64,000 bases of DNA from Terriglobia bacterium (GCA_020073665.1 JAIQEU010000001.1:124001-188000); one strand, 5' to 3'; counted from the stretch's first letter, positions 15,467 through 24,364 are shown. The notes: generated by a model not told the origin, from the sequence alone. Translations and numbers: made by a program.

Positions 15467-16506
15467 TGGCTGCTCGCTCCAATCATCGTAAACGCGTGCT
15501 CAGCGGTATGCGTTCCACCGGCAAGCTGCACCTGGGCAACTATGTGGGCGCGCTCGACAACTGGGTACGCATGCAGAATGACTACGAATGTTTCTTCTTC
15601 GTCGCCGACTGGCACGCACTCACCACCGATTACGCCGACACTTCCAAGGTGAAGGATAGCTCCGTGGAAGTGCTGCTCGACTGGCTGGCGGCAGGGTTGG
15701 ACCCCGAACGCTGCACCATGTTCATCCAGTCGCACGTGCCACAGCACGCCGAACTGCACCTCCTTTTTTCCATGATTACGCCTCTGGGCTGGCTGGAGCG
15801 CGTGCCCACTTACAAGGAGCAGCGGGAAAACATCACCGAAAAAGACCTGGGCACGTACGGATTCTTGGGCTATCCCGTGCTGCAAGCGGCCGACATCCTG
15901 ATCTACAAGGGCGATTTCGTTCCCGTGGGTGAGGACCAAGTACCGCACGTGGAACTGACCCGCGAGATCGCGCGGCGTTTCAACATGTTCTACAACCGCA
16001 GGGGTACATCGGTGTTCCCCGAACCGCAGCCCCTGCTGACACCCGCCGCCAAGTTGCCGGGAACCGACGGCCGTAAGATGTCGAAATCGTACGGCAATAC
16101 CGTCATGCTCACCGATCCCGAGCCGGTAGTGCGGCAGAAGCTCAAGACCATGGTCACCGACCCGGCGCGGGTCCGCCGCAGCGATCCCGGCAATCCGGAC
16201 GTTTGTCCAGTGGGGGACCTGCACAAGATTTTCAGCAGCCCGGACACCATGGCGAAAGTGAACGCCGGCTGCCGTTCCGCGGGCATCGGGTGCATCGAGT
16301 GCAAGGGCTGGGCCGCCGATGCACTAGTGAGTATCTTGAATCCCATGCAGGAACGGCGCAAAAAATACGAGGAGAATCCGCGCCTCGCCTGGGATATTCT
16401 GGAGGAGGGTTCCAGCCGGGCCCGCAAGGTGGCCACGGCCACCCTGGAGGAAGTTCGCGACGCCATGCACATGTCGCTGGGGTATGAGGCGGAGGGCTCA
16501 AAGTGA
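15466..16506 (+). CDS. trpS: Tryptophanyl-tRNA synthetase
   Basis: 346 residues; class Ic aminoacyl-tRNA synthetase that charges tRNA-Trp. The HIGH-like motif is TGKLHLGNYVG (residues about 17-27) and the KMSKS loop is GRKMSKSYGN (about 203-212). Other family landmarks include FVADWHALTTDY, GYPVLQAADILIY and GEDQVPHVELTREIA. The A of its ATG is the last base of the upstream stop. Probably co-transcribed with the M50 gene and scpA. Confidence 0.97.
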   Translation: MAARSNHRKRVLSGMRSTGKLHLGNYVGALDNWVRMQNDYECFFFVADWHALTTDYADTSKVKDSSVEVLLDWLAAGLDPERCTMFIQSHVPQHAELHLLFSMITPLGWLERVPTYKEQRENITEKDLGTYGFLGYPVLQAADILIYKGDFVPVGEDQVPHVELTREIARRFNMFYNRRGTSVFPEPQPLLTPAAKLPGTDGRKMSKSYGNTVMLTDPEPVVRQKLKTMVTDPARVRRSDPGNPDVCPVGDLHKIFSSPDTMAKVNAGCRSAGIGCIECKGWAADALVSILNPMQERRKKYEENPRLAWDILEEGSSRARKVATATLEEVRDAMHMSLGYEAEGSK

Positions 16507-16516
16507 AACGGGAAAT

Positions 16517-16582
16517 CCACCGCAGAGTTACGGAAACAGAAATTAGTTTTTTCTCTGTGCCTCTGTGCCTCTGTGGTGAAAT
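16517..16582 (+). repeat. CTCTGTG-type repeat hairpin upstream of scpA
   Basis: CTCTGTGCCTCTGTGCCTC and CTCTGTGGTGAAA at 16552-16582 pair with the inverted words CCACCGCAGAG and GGAAACAGAAA at 16517-16542. Sister copies in the same orientation relative to the downstream gene occur at 57042-57075 and 58860-58890. Confidence 0.7.
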
Positions 16583-16594
16583 GATGTCCAACTA

Positions 16595-17476
16595 ATGGCA
16601 GAACCAGTCAAAGCCGTGCCCCAAGCCGATTTGCAGCCGACGCCTGCCCCGCAGTCCGGCCCAACCCTGGTGTCACCCGACCAGCGGAAGAAAAAAGAAG
16701 AAAGTGATTTCCCCTTCGCGGTCGCGGTCAGCGATGTCTACGAAGGCCCGCTCGACCTGCTGCTCGACCTCATCCGCAAGCAGGACATCGACATCTACGA
16801 TATCCCGATCGCCAAGATCACGGCGCAATACCTGGCCTACGTCGAGAAACTGCGCGAGTTGGATGTGAATGTGGCCGCCGACTTCATTTACATGGCTGCG
16901 GTGCTGATTCACATAAAGTCAAAGATGCTGCTGCCGCGCGATCCCATGGCGGTGGAGGACGGGCAGGACGATCCGCGCTCCGAACTGGTCAATCGGCTGA
17001 TCGAGCATGAGAAATTCAAGTCGGCGGCCCAGATGCTGATGCAGAAGCAACAGATCGAAGACGCCGTCTGGTCGAACCCGTCGCTCAAGGAGTTCCAGGA
17101 TGCCGAGGGCGCCGAGCCGGAGCTTGCGGCCGACGTCATCGACCTGGTGAAAACCTTCCAGCAGATTATGGACCGGCTCCGCAACCGCCCCATCATCGAG
17201 GTGAACGAGGAGACGGTCACGGTCGGCCAGATGATCGACTATTTGCGTCGCCGGCTGGCCATCGAAGACCGCCCAGTCCGCTTGAAGCAGCTATTGCGCC
17301 ACGTGAATTCGCGCCAGGCACTGGTTTGCATGTTCCTGGCGCTGCTGGAAATGGTCCGGCTGCAGGCAGTCCAACTGCGGCAGGACCGTCTGTTCGGCGA
17401 AATCCTGCTGCGCAAGCATGCAGGATTCGATGCGGTCATGGCCGAGCAAGCAGCAGTACGGGACGACTGGAAGTAA
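16595..17476 (+). CDS. scpA: Segregation and condensation protein A
   Basis: 293 residues, kleisin subunit of the SMC-ScpAB condensin. The N-terminal domain is clear: YEGPLDLLLDLIRKQDIDIYDIPIAKITAQYLAYV, quoted here in part as EGPLDLLLDLIRKQDIDIYD, followed by AADFIYMAAVLIHIKSKMLLP. The C-terminal winged helix contains FLALLEMVRLQAVQLRQDRLFGEI. A Pro/Lys-rich N-terminal extension of about 40 residues precedes the domain. scpB follows directly, as in most bacteria. Confidence 0.96.
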   Translation: MAEPVKAVPQADLQPTPAPQSGPTLVSPDQRKKKEESDFPFAVAVSDVYEGPLDLLLDLIRKQDIDIYDIPIAKITAQYLAYVEKLRELDVNVAADFIYMAAVLIHIKSKMLLPRDPMAVEDGQDDPRSELVNRLIEHEKFKSAAQMLMQKQQIEDAVWSNPSLKEFQDAEGAEPELAADVIDLVKTFQQIMDRLRNRPIIEVNEETVTVGQMIDYLRRRLAIEDRPVRLKQLLRHVNSRQALVCMFLALLEMVRLQAVQLRQDRLFGEILLRKHAGFDAVMAEQAAVRDDWK

Positions 17477-17481
17477 GAAGA

Positions 17482-17510
17482 ACAGTCGTGACCAACGACG
17501 AACGACCAAC
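17482..17510. repeat. Short GACCAACGACG-type repeat before scpB
   Basis: ACAGTCGTGACCAACGACG and AACGACCAAC end immediately before the ATG of scpB. This is a half copy of the GGTCGTTGGTCGTTGG family seen at 19134 and 26501. Confidence 0.5.
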
Positions 17511-18239
17511 ATGAGCCTCAAAGCCAAACTCGAAGCCATCATTTACGCGGCGGAAACGCCGATTACGCTGGAACACCTGGTGCAACTGGTCAAGGACTCG
17601 GTCATCGCCGAGGGCGCGGCCGACGACGCCGAAGTCAAGTCCCGGGTGCGGGCATCGCTGGAAGACCTGGCCGCCGATTACGGCACCGCCGAGCACGGCA
17701 TCGAAGTCCGCCAGGTGGCCGGCGGATACCGCATGTCCACCAAGCCCGAGCAGCACGACATGGTGCGCGCCTTCGCCAAGAGTCTGAAGCCGCCGATCCG
17801 CCTGTCGCTGCCCGCCCTCGAAACCTTGGCGGTCATCGCCTACAAGCAGCCGGTGACCGTGCCCGAGATCAGCGAAATTCGGGGCGTGGATTCCAGCGGT
17901 GTCATCGCCACCCTGCTGGATCGCAAGTTGATCACCACCGCCGGACGCAAAGCCGTGATCGGACGCCCCATCCTCTACAAGACGACCAAGGAATTCCTGC
18001 TCCGCTTCGGCCTGAAGGATGTGACGGAGTTGCCCAGCATGGAGGAGTTCGAGAAGTTGGTGGCCGAATCTTTCCAGAGTGACCTGCTGCCGCTCGAGGG
18101 AACAGACCAAGCGCGGGATTCTGCGCCGGAAGCGGTTGCCGCCGAGGAGTCGGCCGCGGTCGCGCGGGAAGAAGATGAGGACGGCGATCTGGCCAGCGTG
18201 CAGCAGCACGCCTCAGGAGAGAATGATCCAGCGGCTTGA
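17511..18239 (+). CDS. scpB: Segregation and condensation protein B
   Basis: 242 residues from ATG 17511 (MSLKAKLEAIIYAAETPIT, the usual ScpB start); the open frame upstream is repeat plus the scpA tail. Two winged-helix domains are visible: EAIIYAAETPITLEHL ... VRQVAGGYRMSTKPE and SLPALETLAVIAYKQPVTVPEI ... RKLITTAGRKAVIGRPILYKTT with EFLLRFGLKDVTELP. Forms the SMC accessory complex with ScpA. The last 45 residues are an acidic, probably disordered tail. Confidence 0.95.
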   Translation: MSLKAKLEAIIYAAETPITLEHLVQLVKDSVIAEGAADDAEVKSRVRASLEDLAADYGTAEHGIEVRQVAGGYRMSTKPEQHDMVRAFAKSLKPPIRLSLPALETLAVIAYKQPVTVPEISEIRGVDSSGVIATLLDRKLITTAGRKAVIGRPILYKTTKEFLLRFGLKDVTELPSMEEFEKLVAESFQSDLLPLEGTDQARDSAPEAVAAEESAAVAREEDEDGDLASVQQHASGENDPAA

Positions 18240-18394
18240 GTCGTGGCTTTTACACCTCAGAGGCTAAGGTTTCCCTCTTGGTTGACCACTTAGCGCAGGG
18301 CCCAAGGCCCTGCTCCACTCGCTTTCACCTCTTCTGCTCTCCCTTCTCCGCGGAAATACGAATCTCAATACGTTCTGTTAATCTGGAAGTACAC

Positions 18395-19129
18395 ATGCCC
18401 GCTGAACGCCTGCAAAAGATTATCGCCGCCGCTGGAATTGCCTCGCGCCGCAAAGCTGAGGAATTCATTACCGGCGGACTGGTTTCGGTCAACGGGCAGA
18501 TGGTCACCGAGTTGGGTACCAAGGCCGACCCCGAGCACGACCACATCCGGGTCAATGGAAAGCTGCTGCACGGTCCCGAGCGGCACGTTTATCTGCTGAT
18601 GAACAAGCCCAAGGGATACGTGACCACTCTGAAGGACCCTGAGCACCGCCCCACCGTAATGGACCTGTTGCACGGCGTGGGGGCGCGCGTCTACCCGGTC
18701 GGACGTCTCGACTACGCCAGCGAAGGCTTGCTGCTGCTTACCAATGACGGCGAGTTCGCCAACTTCCTGATGAAGGCCGCATCGCATGTCCCCAAGACCT
18801 ACATGGTGAAAGTTGCCGGAACGCCCGATGCAGAAGCCTTGGCTCGGTTACGCGCCGGGCTGTTCATCGCCTCGGAACGCGGCCGGCGTGTGAAAACTGC
18901 GCCCGCGCGGGTTCGCGTCATTCGAGAAGCCAATAATCCGTGGTACGAAGTAACGCTGATTGAGGGCAAGAACCGCCAGATCCGCCGCATGTTCGAAGAG
19001 ATCGGCCACCACGTGGAAAAGATCAAGCGTGTCCGCTACGGGCCGCTCGAGTTGGACGTGCATCCGGGAAAGTTCCGTCGACTCACGCCGCAGGAAGTCG
19101 CAAAGGTAAAAGCGGCAGCGAAGAGGTAG
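18395..19129 (+). CDS. rluB: 23S rRNA pseudouridine synthase, RluB/RsuA family
   Basis: 244 residues from ATG 18395. The N-terminal S4 RNA-binding domain reads RLQKIIAAAGIASRRKAEEFI; the catalytic domain has VGRLDYASEGLLLLTNDGEFA with the catalytic Asp, LMNKPKGYVTTLKDPEHRPT and EGKNRQIRRMFEEIGHHVEKI. These are the hallmarks of RsuA/RluB-type enzymes that isomerise a specific uridine in rRNA. Short length and basic C-terminus fit RluB, although RsuA-like specificity cannot be excluded. Start chosen because the 53 codons before it read spacer sequence. Confidence 0.93.
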   Translation: MPAERLQKIIAAAGIASRRKAEEFITGGLVSVNGQMVTELGTKADPEHDHIRVNGKLLHGPERHVYLLMNKPKGYVTTLKDPEHRPTVMDLLHGVGARVYPVGRLDYASEGLLLLTNDGEFANFLMKAASHVPKTYMVKVAGTPDAEALARLRAGLFIASERGRRVKTAPARVRVIREANNPWYEVTLIEGKNRQIRRMFEEIGHHVEKIKRVRYGPLELDVHPGKFRRLTPQEVAKVKAAAKR

Positions 19130-19133
19130 GAAA

Positions 19134-19284
19134 AAGGTCGTTGGCCTTTAGTCGTTGGCCAAGAATCCTTGAACCTCCGAGTTCGCCCAGAAACTTTGAT
19201 CCCCTGATTTCTCGCGCTTTCGGCGATTTCTGCGGTTAGAGTTTCTTGACCTTTGGCTAACGACCAATGACTGCTACCGACCAA
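19134..19284. repeat. Composite repeat spacer between rluB and hisC
   Basis: Outer words: GGTCGTTGGCC and AGTCGTTGGCCAAGAA at 19136-19165, answered by GACCTTTGGCTAACGACC and ACCGACCAAT at 19248-19285, which can pair over about 150 bases. The interior (19175-19237) contains the GCGCTTTCGGCGATTTCTGC word family, also seen inverted at 62233-62263. This looks like one repeat nested in another. Confidence 0.65.
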
Positions 19285-19335
19285 TCAGTCGGGTGACACC
19301 TCCACTATCGTCATGGTAATCATTGAAGAGCCACG

Positions 19336-20463
19336 ATGAGCGACTTCAGCAAGCTTGTACCCGATCACGTGCGGAAGCTGGGTGGGTACATTCCGGGCAA
19401 ATCGCTCCGCCAGGCGCAGAAGGAGAGCCGCGTGACCTGCATCAAGATGGCCTCGAACGAGACCCCTTATGGCCCATCTCCCCGCGCCGTGCAGGCGATG
19501 CAGGCGGTACTGGCGGACTGCAATTTGTATCCAGACAACGACGCCAGCGAACTGCGCCAGAAGTTGGCCGAACGCCACCAGGTCGCACCCGACCAGGTGG
19601 TGGTGACAGCAGGGTCGAGTTCACTGCTCGGGATCATTGCCCGCGCCCTGCTATCGCCGGGACTGAACGGGGTCACCAGCGAACGTTCATTCATCGTGTA
19701 TCCCATCGTGACCCAGGCTGCGGGCGGACAACTGATCACTGTCCCGATGCAAAACGACGGATTTGACCTCGACGGCGTGGCGGCGGCGATCAATTCGAAC
19801 ACCCGCATCGTTTTTCTGGCGAACCCGAACAATCCGACAGGGACGGTGGTAACTGCCGACCCGCTTGACCGTTTCCTGGCCAAGGTTCCGCAGAATGTGA
19901 TCGTCATCCTGGATGAGGCCTATTCCGACTTCGCCCAGCGGTTCGCCGAGTTGCGCGGCGTGGAGTACTCGCGTTCCCTCGGCTACGTACGGCAAGGACG
20001 CAATGTGGTCGTGCTGCGCACGTTTTCCAAGGCCCACGGCCTGGCCGGAGTGCGCGTGGGATACGGGATCGGCCCGGCGGAACTGATGGCCTATTTTGCC
20101 CGCCTGCGCACCACGTTCTCGGTCTCGGTGCCGGCACAAGCCGCCGCACTGGCCGCGCTTGAGGATGGGGCTCACACTCGCAGGGCAGTAGAGAACAACG
20201 CGGAACAGTCGCAGCGGCTCATCGACGGCATCTCGCAACTTGGATACCGAGCGGTTCCGACCTGGGCTAATTTCGTCTATTGCGAACTGGGCGAAGACGC
20301 GGCCGCCGTCGCCAAGCGTCTGCAAGCCGAAGGAATAATCATCCGCGCCCTGGGACCGTGGGGCGCTCCGACTGCTATCCGGGTCACCATCGGCACTCCG
20401 GAGCAGAACGGAGTCTTCCTGAATGCATTTAAGAAAGTGATGGAGCAGGTGGCGGTGAAGTGA
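19336..20463 (+). CDS. hisC: Histidinol-phosphate aminotransferase
   Basis: 375 residues, class I/II PLP aminotransferase of histidine biosynthesis. Landmarks: KMASNETPYGPSPRA near the N-terminus, NPNNPTGTVV, LDEAYSDFAQRF with the PLP-contacting Asp/Tyr, and FSKAHGLAGVRVGYGIG holding the PLP lysine. C-terminal IRALGPWGAPTAIRVTIGTPEQN is typical of HisC. No other his gene is nearby, so it may also serve aromatic amino acid transamination. ATG 19336 is close behind the repeat spacer. Confidence 0.93.
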   Translation: MSDFSKLVPDHVRKLGGYIPGKSLRQAQKESRVTCIKMASNETPYGPSPRAVQAMQAVLADCNLYPDNDASELRQKLAERHQVAPDQVVVTAGSSSLLGIIARALLSPGLNGVTSERSFIVYPIVTQAAGGQLITVPMQNDGFDLDGVAAAINSNTRIVFLANPNNPTGTVVTADPLDRFLAKVPQNVIVILDEAYSDFAQRFAELRGVEYSRSLGYVRQGRNVVVLRTFSKAHGLAGVRVGYGIGPAELMAYFARLRTTFSVSVPAQAAALAALEDGAHTRRAVENNAEQSQRLIDGISQLGYRAVPTWANFVYCELGEDAAAVAKRLQAEGIIIRALGPWGAPTAIRVTIGTPEQNGVFLNAFKKVMEQVAVK

Positions 20464-20469
20464 AGGAGA

Positions 20470-20506
20470 GTTTCTAGTTTCCCAGCTACCAGCTACTCAC
20501 TACTCG
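20470..20506. repeat. AGCTACC-type repeat at the hisC/glk convergence
   Basis: TTTCTAGTTTCCCAGCTACC and AGCTACTCACTACTCGC lie between the convergent hisC and ROK kinase genes and supply the stop codon and last codons of the kinase. Related to 27473-27521 and 30019-30044. Confidence 0.55.
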
Positions 20507-21512
20507 CAAAAGGCAATCTTGCTGCCCCGTACAATCCAGCGTCGCTCCCTAGCAGTGCTCGCGTGACAATGGTCTTCGTTCCGGCGCGGGCTTCCACTTG
20601 CGCGGACGCTCCCTGGTCGCCGGCTGCGCTCGCCGGGGCCGTGGCCGCGAAGACCATCGAGCGCTGAGTTAGTTCTTCAAAAATTGACGGTGCGAATGCC
20701 TCCCACGCACTGGATACGCCTCCGCCAACTACGTACATGGGAAGGTTGAGGGCATTCACCAGTCCGGCGATCACAACACCCAGGGCTCGCCCCACGCGGC
20801 GGAAAATCTTTCTGGCATCTTCATCACCCTGGATGGCCAGGTTGTAGATGGCCTTGGCGCTGAACTCGGCGTCCGAACTGGCGGCACGCGCCAAGCTTGG
20901 GGCTCCGCTGTCAATCGCCTCCCTCGCCATGCGCACCACCGCGGTGGCCGAGGCGTATTGCTCTACGCAACCGCGGTTGCCGCACTTGCAGGGAACTCCA
21001 TCCGGCTCGACCGTCATGTGACCAAATTCTCCGGCCATGCCAGTCATGCCGTGCCAGATGCGTCCGCCCAGCACTAGGCCTCCGCCCACGCCGGTGCCAA
21101 GCGTCAGCATGGCCATGTCGTCCACGTCGCGGGCCGCGCCCAGCCAACTCTCCCCCAGCGCCGCGGAGTTGGCATCGTTCTCCAGAATCACGCGCGTACC
21201 CAAGCGTCGCTCGATTTCGGTTCGCACGGGATAATCCGCCCAGCCGGGCAGATTGGGTGACTCACGCAGCAAGCCGGTCCGCATGTCTAAAATGCCGGGC
21301 ACACCGATACCGATCCCCTGGAGCGCGGCCTTGCCATCGTACTTGTCGGCGAGGCCGCGGATGGCCTGGCACATCGCGTCGATCACCCGATCCCGGCCCA
21401 GGGCAACCTGGGTGCCGAGCGTCACCTTCTCTAGCAGACGTCCTTGCGCGTCCATCGCCGCAATGCGGAGATTGGTCCCGCCCAGGTCAACGCCGATGGA
21501 ATAATCGGTCAT
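20493..21512 (-). CDS. ROK-family glucokinase
   Basis: 339 residues; phosphorylates glucose or a related hexose with ATP. N-terminal phosphate-binding motif IGVDLGGTNLRIAAMDAQG, sugar-binding ENDANSAALGE, and the ROK zinc signature CKCGNRGCVEQYAS (Cys-rich, around residues 175-190). LTLGTGVGGGLVLGGRI is the second ATP-site motif. Repressor-type ROK proteins carry an N-terminal HTH, absent here, so an enzyme is favoured. An Ala-rich insertion lies near residues 300-320 (ATAPASAAGDQGASAQVEA). Its 3' end runs into a dispersed repeat. Confidence 0.92.
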   Translation of the reverse strand: MTDYSIGVDLGGTNLRIAAMDAQGRLLEKVTLGTQVALGRDRVIDAMCQAIRGLADKYDGKAALQGIGIGVPGILDMRTGLLRESPNLPGWADYPVRTEIERRLGTRVILENDANSAALGESWLGAARDVDDMAMLTLGTGVGGGLVLGGRIWHGMTGMAGEFGHMTVEPDGVPCKCGNRGCVEQYASATAVVRMAREAIDSGAPSLARAASSDAEFSAKAIYNLAIQGDEDARKIFRRVGRALGVVIAGLVNALNLPMYVVGGGVSSAWEAFAPSIFEELTQRSMVFAATAPASAAGDQGASAQVEARAGTKTIVTRALLGSDAGLYGAARLPFASSE

Positions 21513-21518
21513 AAGTTG

Positions 21519-22418
21519 TCATTTCTGGCACTTGGGACAATAGTGGCTGCTGCGTCCCGCGATCACGACCCGCTTGATCGGTGTCTTGCACACCAGGCAG
21601 GGTTCCCCTTCGCGGCCGTAAACCCGGTGCTGCAATTGGAAGAATCCCTCGTCGCCGTCGGCGTCCACATAGTCCGAAACCGAGGACCCGCCCAGCGCAA
21701 TGGCCTCCTTAAGCACGTCCTGCAAACCGAGATAGAGCAGCCGAAGCTCTTCCCGAGTGAGGGAGGCAGCGCGGCGACGCGGCCGAACTCCGGCCCGAAA
21801 CAGTGATTCGTCTGCATAGATGTTGCCAACGCCGCTTAGCAGCTTCTGGTTCAGCAATGCGCTCTTGATCGGAGTCTTGCGGCCGCGAAACAGGGGAACA
21901 AAGCGATCTAGTTCTACCTCCAGCGGCTCGGAACCGGGGGCTTGAAAACCATGGGTGACGCTCAAACGTCCAAAGCGCCGGGGATCGACGAAGCGCAACT
22001 CCCGGCCCGAGGCCAACCGCAGAATGGCGTGGGTGTGCTTGGCCACATCCGATTTCGGCTCGCACACCACCATGCGCCCGGTCATGCCCAGGTGGACAAT
22101 CCACTGCGCGCTGGGCGTTCTTCGCTCTGCGGGGCGGGCGCCACCGCCCACCTTTTTCTTCGCCCTTGACCTATTGCCACCTGCCTGCGCGGGCGAGGGC
22201 GCCCGCGCCACACGAACCGGTTCCAGGTCGAACACAATGTGCTTTCCGACCCGCCGCACACCGGCAATGCGCTTGGATTCGAGCGTAGCCGCAATTTCTC
22301 CAGCCGGCGACTTCAGCGGCTCCGGCTTCGACCCCAGCCAGACCGACTCGATCCGGTCGCCAGCCACCCGGCTGGCCAGTCCCCGGGCAATGGTTTCAAC
22401 TTCGGGTAGTTCGGGCAT
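21519..22418 (-). CDS. mutM: Formamidopyrimidine-DNA glycosylase with in-frame insertion
   Basis: 299 residues; base-excision repair enzyme removing 8-oxoguanine. Catalytic N-terminus PELPEVETIARGL, H2TH region LLNQKLLSGVGNIYADESLF, and C-terminal zinc finger with C-x2-C ... YCPKCQK (CLVCKTPIKR, GRSSHYCPKC). The family is usually about 270 residues: here about 35 extra residues (VARAPSPAQAGGNRSRAKKK and following) separate GKHIVFDLEP from WIVHLGMTGRMVV. The DNA of that insertion is palindromic and GC-rich. Core motifs are intact, so the protein is probably active. Confidence 0.95.
   Translation of the reverse strand: MPELPEVETIARGLASRVAGDRIESVWLGSKPEPLKSPAGEIAATLESKRIAGVRRVGKHIVFDLEPVRVARAPSPAQAGGNRSRAKKKVGGGARPAERRTPSAQWIVHLGMTGRMVVCEPKSDVAKHTHAILRLASGRELRFVDPRRFGRLSVTHGFQAPGSEPLEVELDRFVPLFRGRKTPIKSALLNQKLLSGVGNIYADESLFRAGVRPRRRAASLTREELRLLYLGLQDVLKEAIALGGSSVSDYVDADGDEGFFQLQHRVYGREGEPCLVCKTPIKRVVIAGRSSHYCPKCQK
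22105..22215. repeat. GC-rich palindromic segment inserted in mutM
   Basis: Corresponds to the extra 35 or so residues of MutM. On the minus strand GGCGCGGGCG and TCGCCCGCGC pair around a short CCC loop, and GGGCG / CGCCC pair again further on. The words resemble the GGGCGTCC-type spacer at 14622-14735, suggesting a dispersed repeat that inserted in frame. Confidence 0.5.
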
Positions 22419-22430
22419 GGGAACCAGTCT

Positions 22431-22500
22431 ACAGTCGTCGGTCGTCCGTCGTCAGCCGGTTGATGTCGGTTTGCCCTGACCACTGGAGACTGACGACAGA
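22431..22500. repeat. GTCGTC-type repeat spacer between mutM and purA
   Basis: CAGTCGTCGGTCGTCCGTC and GTCAGCC face ACCACTGGAGACTGACGACA. Same word family as 12679-12741. The rest of the spacer to 22693 holds no gene I can support. Confidence 0.55.
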
Positions 22501-22693
22501 TGAGTGCCTGGATTGCCCATCCACAGCCCGGCAGGTTATCATCCGGAGTACACCTCTGCTTAGCTCATATCCCTGTAATTCAGCAGTTGCGCGATACATC
22601 GCGGGCAACGAGTGTGTGCGACCCCGGGGATGCGGTCCGGGTTATCCCTGCAACCCGCCACCTGCCATCCGCGACCTGAAACGGAGTTGGCTT

Positions 22694-24040
22694 TTGAAAA
22701 AAGGAAAAACTGCGGTCATCGTCGGTGCGCAATGGGGCGACGAGGGTAAGGGCAAAATCGTCGACGTCCTCTCGGAGAACTTCTCCGTCGTAGCGCGCTA
22801 TGCCGGCGGACACAACGCCGGACACACCGTCATCATCAAGGGCAAGAAGTTCGTCCTGCAGTTGGTTCCCTGCGGGATACTGCGGGCGGGATGCCGCAGC
22901 GTCATCGGGAACGGCGTGGTGCTTGATCCCGTGGCGTTTCTCAAAGAAGTCGGCGCGCTGCGCGATGCGGGAGTGCAAGTCGACGGCAATATCTTTATCA
23001 GCAACCGCGCCCACGTTATCCTGCCGTACCACCGCATGATCGAGCTGGCCTCCGAAAACGCGCCTGGGCGGGTGAAGATCGGCACCACCTCCCGCGGTAT
23101 TGGGCCGGCTTACGAGGACAAGATGGGCCGCCGCGGCCTGCGCGTGGCCGACCTCCTGGACCTGAAGCTGCTGAAGACGCACATCGAAAACGCCTGCCGC
23201 GAGAAGAACATGATCGCGCATGCGCTGTTCAACTCCGAGCCGCTCGATCCCGACAAGATGTACCAGGAGTATGCCGAAGCCTCAGCCCGGATTGCTCCAT
23301 TTGTCTGCGACACCGCCGCCCTGCTAAACAAAGCGCTGGCCCAGGGAGAGTCGGTCGTGTTCGAAGGCGCGCAGGGCACCATGCTCGACATCGATCACGG
23401 CACCTATCCTTTCGTGACCTCGTCGAGCGCCACCTCCGGCGGGGCGGTGATTGGGACTGGCGTGGCACCCACCGCGATCGATACCGTCATCGGGGTCACC
23501 AAGGCTTATTGCACGCGCGTGGGTGGCGGCCCGTTCCCCAGCGAAGCCCTCGACGCCACGGGCGACCAGCTCCGCGCCCGGGGTAACGAATATGGGGCGG
23601 TGACCGGGCGCCCCCGCCGTTGCGGCTGGCTTGATTTGCCTCTATTGCGATACGCTGGCATGATTAACGGCATCGCCTGGCTGGTCGTCACCAAGCTGGA
23701 CGTGCTGGACGAACTGCCCGAGATTCCGGTTTGCGTGGGGTACAAGATCAACGGCAAATCCACCGACGAAGTCCCGGCGCATGCCAGTGGCTATGACCAG
23801 ATCGAGTGTGTGTACCAGAAGATGCCCGGCTGGTGCACCTCCACCGAGGGAATCACGCAGATGGAGAAGCTGCCCAAGCCGGCTCGCGAGTACCTGGCTT
23901 TCCTGGAGAAGGAGAGCGGAGCGCGTATCGGCATGGTTTCAACCGGCCCGGGGCGCGAGCAGACCATGTTGGTGGATGAGTTTGCGGCGGCGCTGAAGGC
24001 GTTGACCGAAGAAAGCACAAGGGCCCAGGCAAGAAACTAA
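22694..24040 (+). CDS. purA: Adenylosuccinate synthetase
   Basis: 448 residues from TTG 22694, preceded by GGAG at seven bases; the frame is open for 78 further codons upstream but these are spacer and repeat. Converts IMP, Asp and GTP to adenylosuccinate. The N-terminal IVGAQWGDEGKGKIVDVL is the family signature, followed by GGHNAGHTVIIKGKKF, EGAQGTMLDIDHGTYPFVTS and GVTKAYCTRVGGGPFPSE. Length is normal for bacteria. Monocistronic or with the small downstream monooxygenase gene 20 bases after its stop. Confidence 0.96.
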   Translation: MKKGKTAVIVGAQWGDEGKGKIVDVLSENFSVVARYAGGHNAGHTVIIKGKKFVLQLVPCGILRAGCRSVIGNGVVLDPVAFLKEVGALRDAGVQVDGNIFISNRAHVILPYHRMIELASENAPGRVKIGTTSRGIGPAYEDKMGRRGLRVADLLDLKLLKTHIENACREKNMIAHALFNSEPLDPDKMYQEYAEASARIAPFVCDTAALLNKALAQGESVVFEGAQGTMLDIDHGTYPFVTSSSATSGGAVIGTGVAPTAIDTVIGVTKAYCTRVGGGPFPSEALDATGDQLRARGNEYGAVTGRPRRCGWLDLPLLRYAGMINGIAWLVVTKLDVLDELPEIPVCVGYKINGKSTDEVPAHASGYDQIECVYQKMPGWCTSTEGITQMEKLPKPAREYLAFLEKESGARIGMVSTGPGREQTMLVDEFAAALKALTEESTRAQARN

Positions 24041-24060
24041 CCTACTGAACGGAGCAGGCA

Positions 24061-24348
24061 ATGGTGGTGCTGGCGGTAACCTGGATGGCGAAGGTAGGAC
24101 ACGAAAACGAAGTGGCTGCGATTTTTTCCAAGCTGACCGAGGCGTCCCGCACCGAGCCTGGCTGCGTCATGTACCAGGTGCATCGGCACAAGACCGAGCC
24201 GCGCCGCTTCTTCATCTACGAGCAATACAAGGACGATGGCGCGCTCGAAGCCCATCGCGCCGCGCCCCATTTCCTGCAACACGCCCGCAAAGAGCTCCCC
24301 AAGTTCGCCGAGCGCACGGAAGGGCATTTGTACGAACCACTGGGGTAA
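24061..24348 (+). CDS. Putative quinol monooxygenase (ABM domain)
   Basis: 95 residues, antibiotic-biosynthesis-monooxygenase ferredoxin-like fold. Landmarks: TWMAKVGHENEVAAIFSKL, RTEPGCVMYQVHRH, RRFFIYEQYKDDGALEAHRA and HFLQHARKELP, matching YgiN-like quinol monooxygenases and related cofactor-free oxygenases. A dimer of such subunits usually forms the active site. Start 24061 is 20 bases after purA; the hairpin following it suggests termination. Confidence 0.85.
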   Translation: MVVLAVTWMAKVGHENEVAAIFSKLTEASRTEPGCVMYQVHRHKTEPRRFFIYEQYKDDGALEAHRAAPHFLQHARKELPKFAERTEGHLYEPLG

Positions 24349-24364
24349 CCTCGTGTGGCGCAAA

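Noticed and set aside
22460-22693. 78-codon N-terminal extension of purA
   Set aside because: Reads through spacer and repeat; TTG 22694 gives the exact adenylosuccinate synthetase N-terminus.
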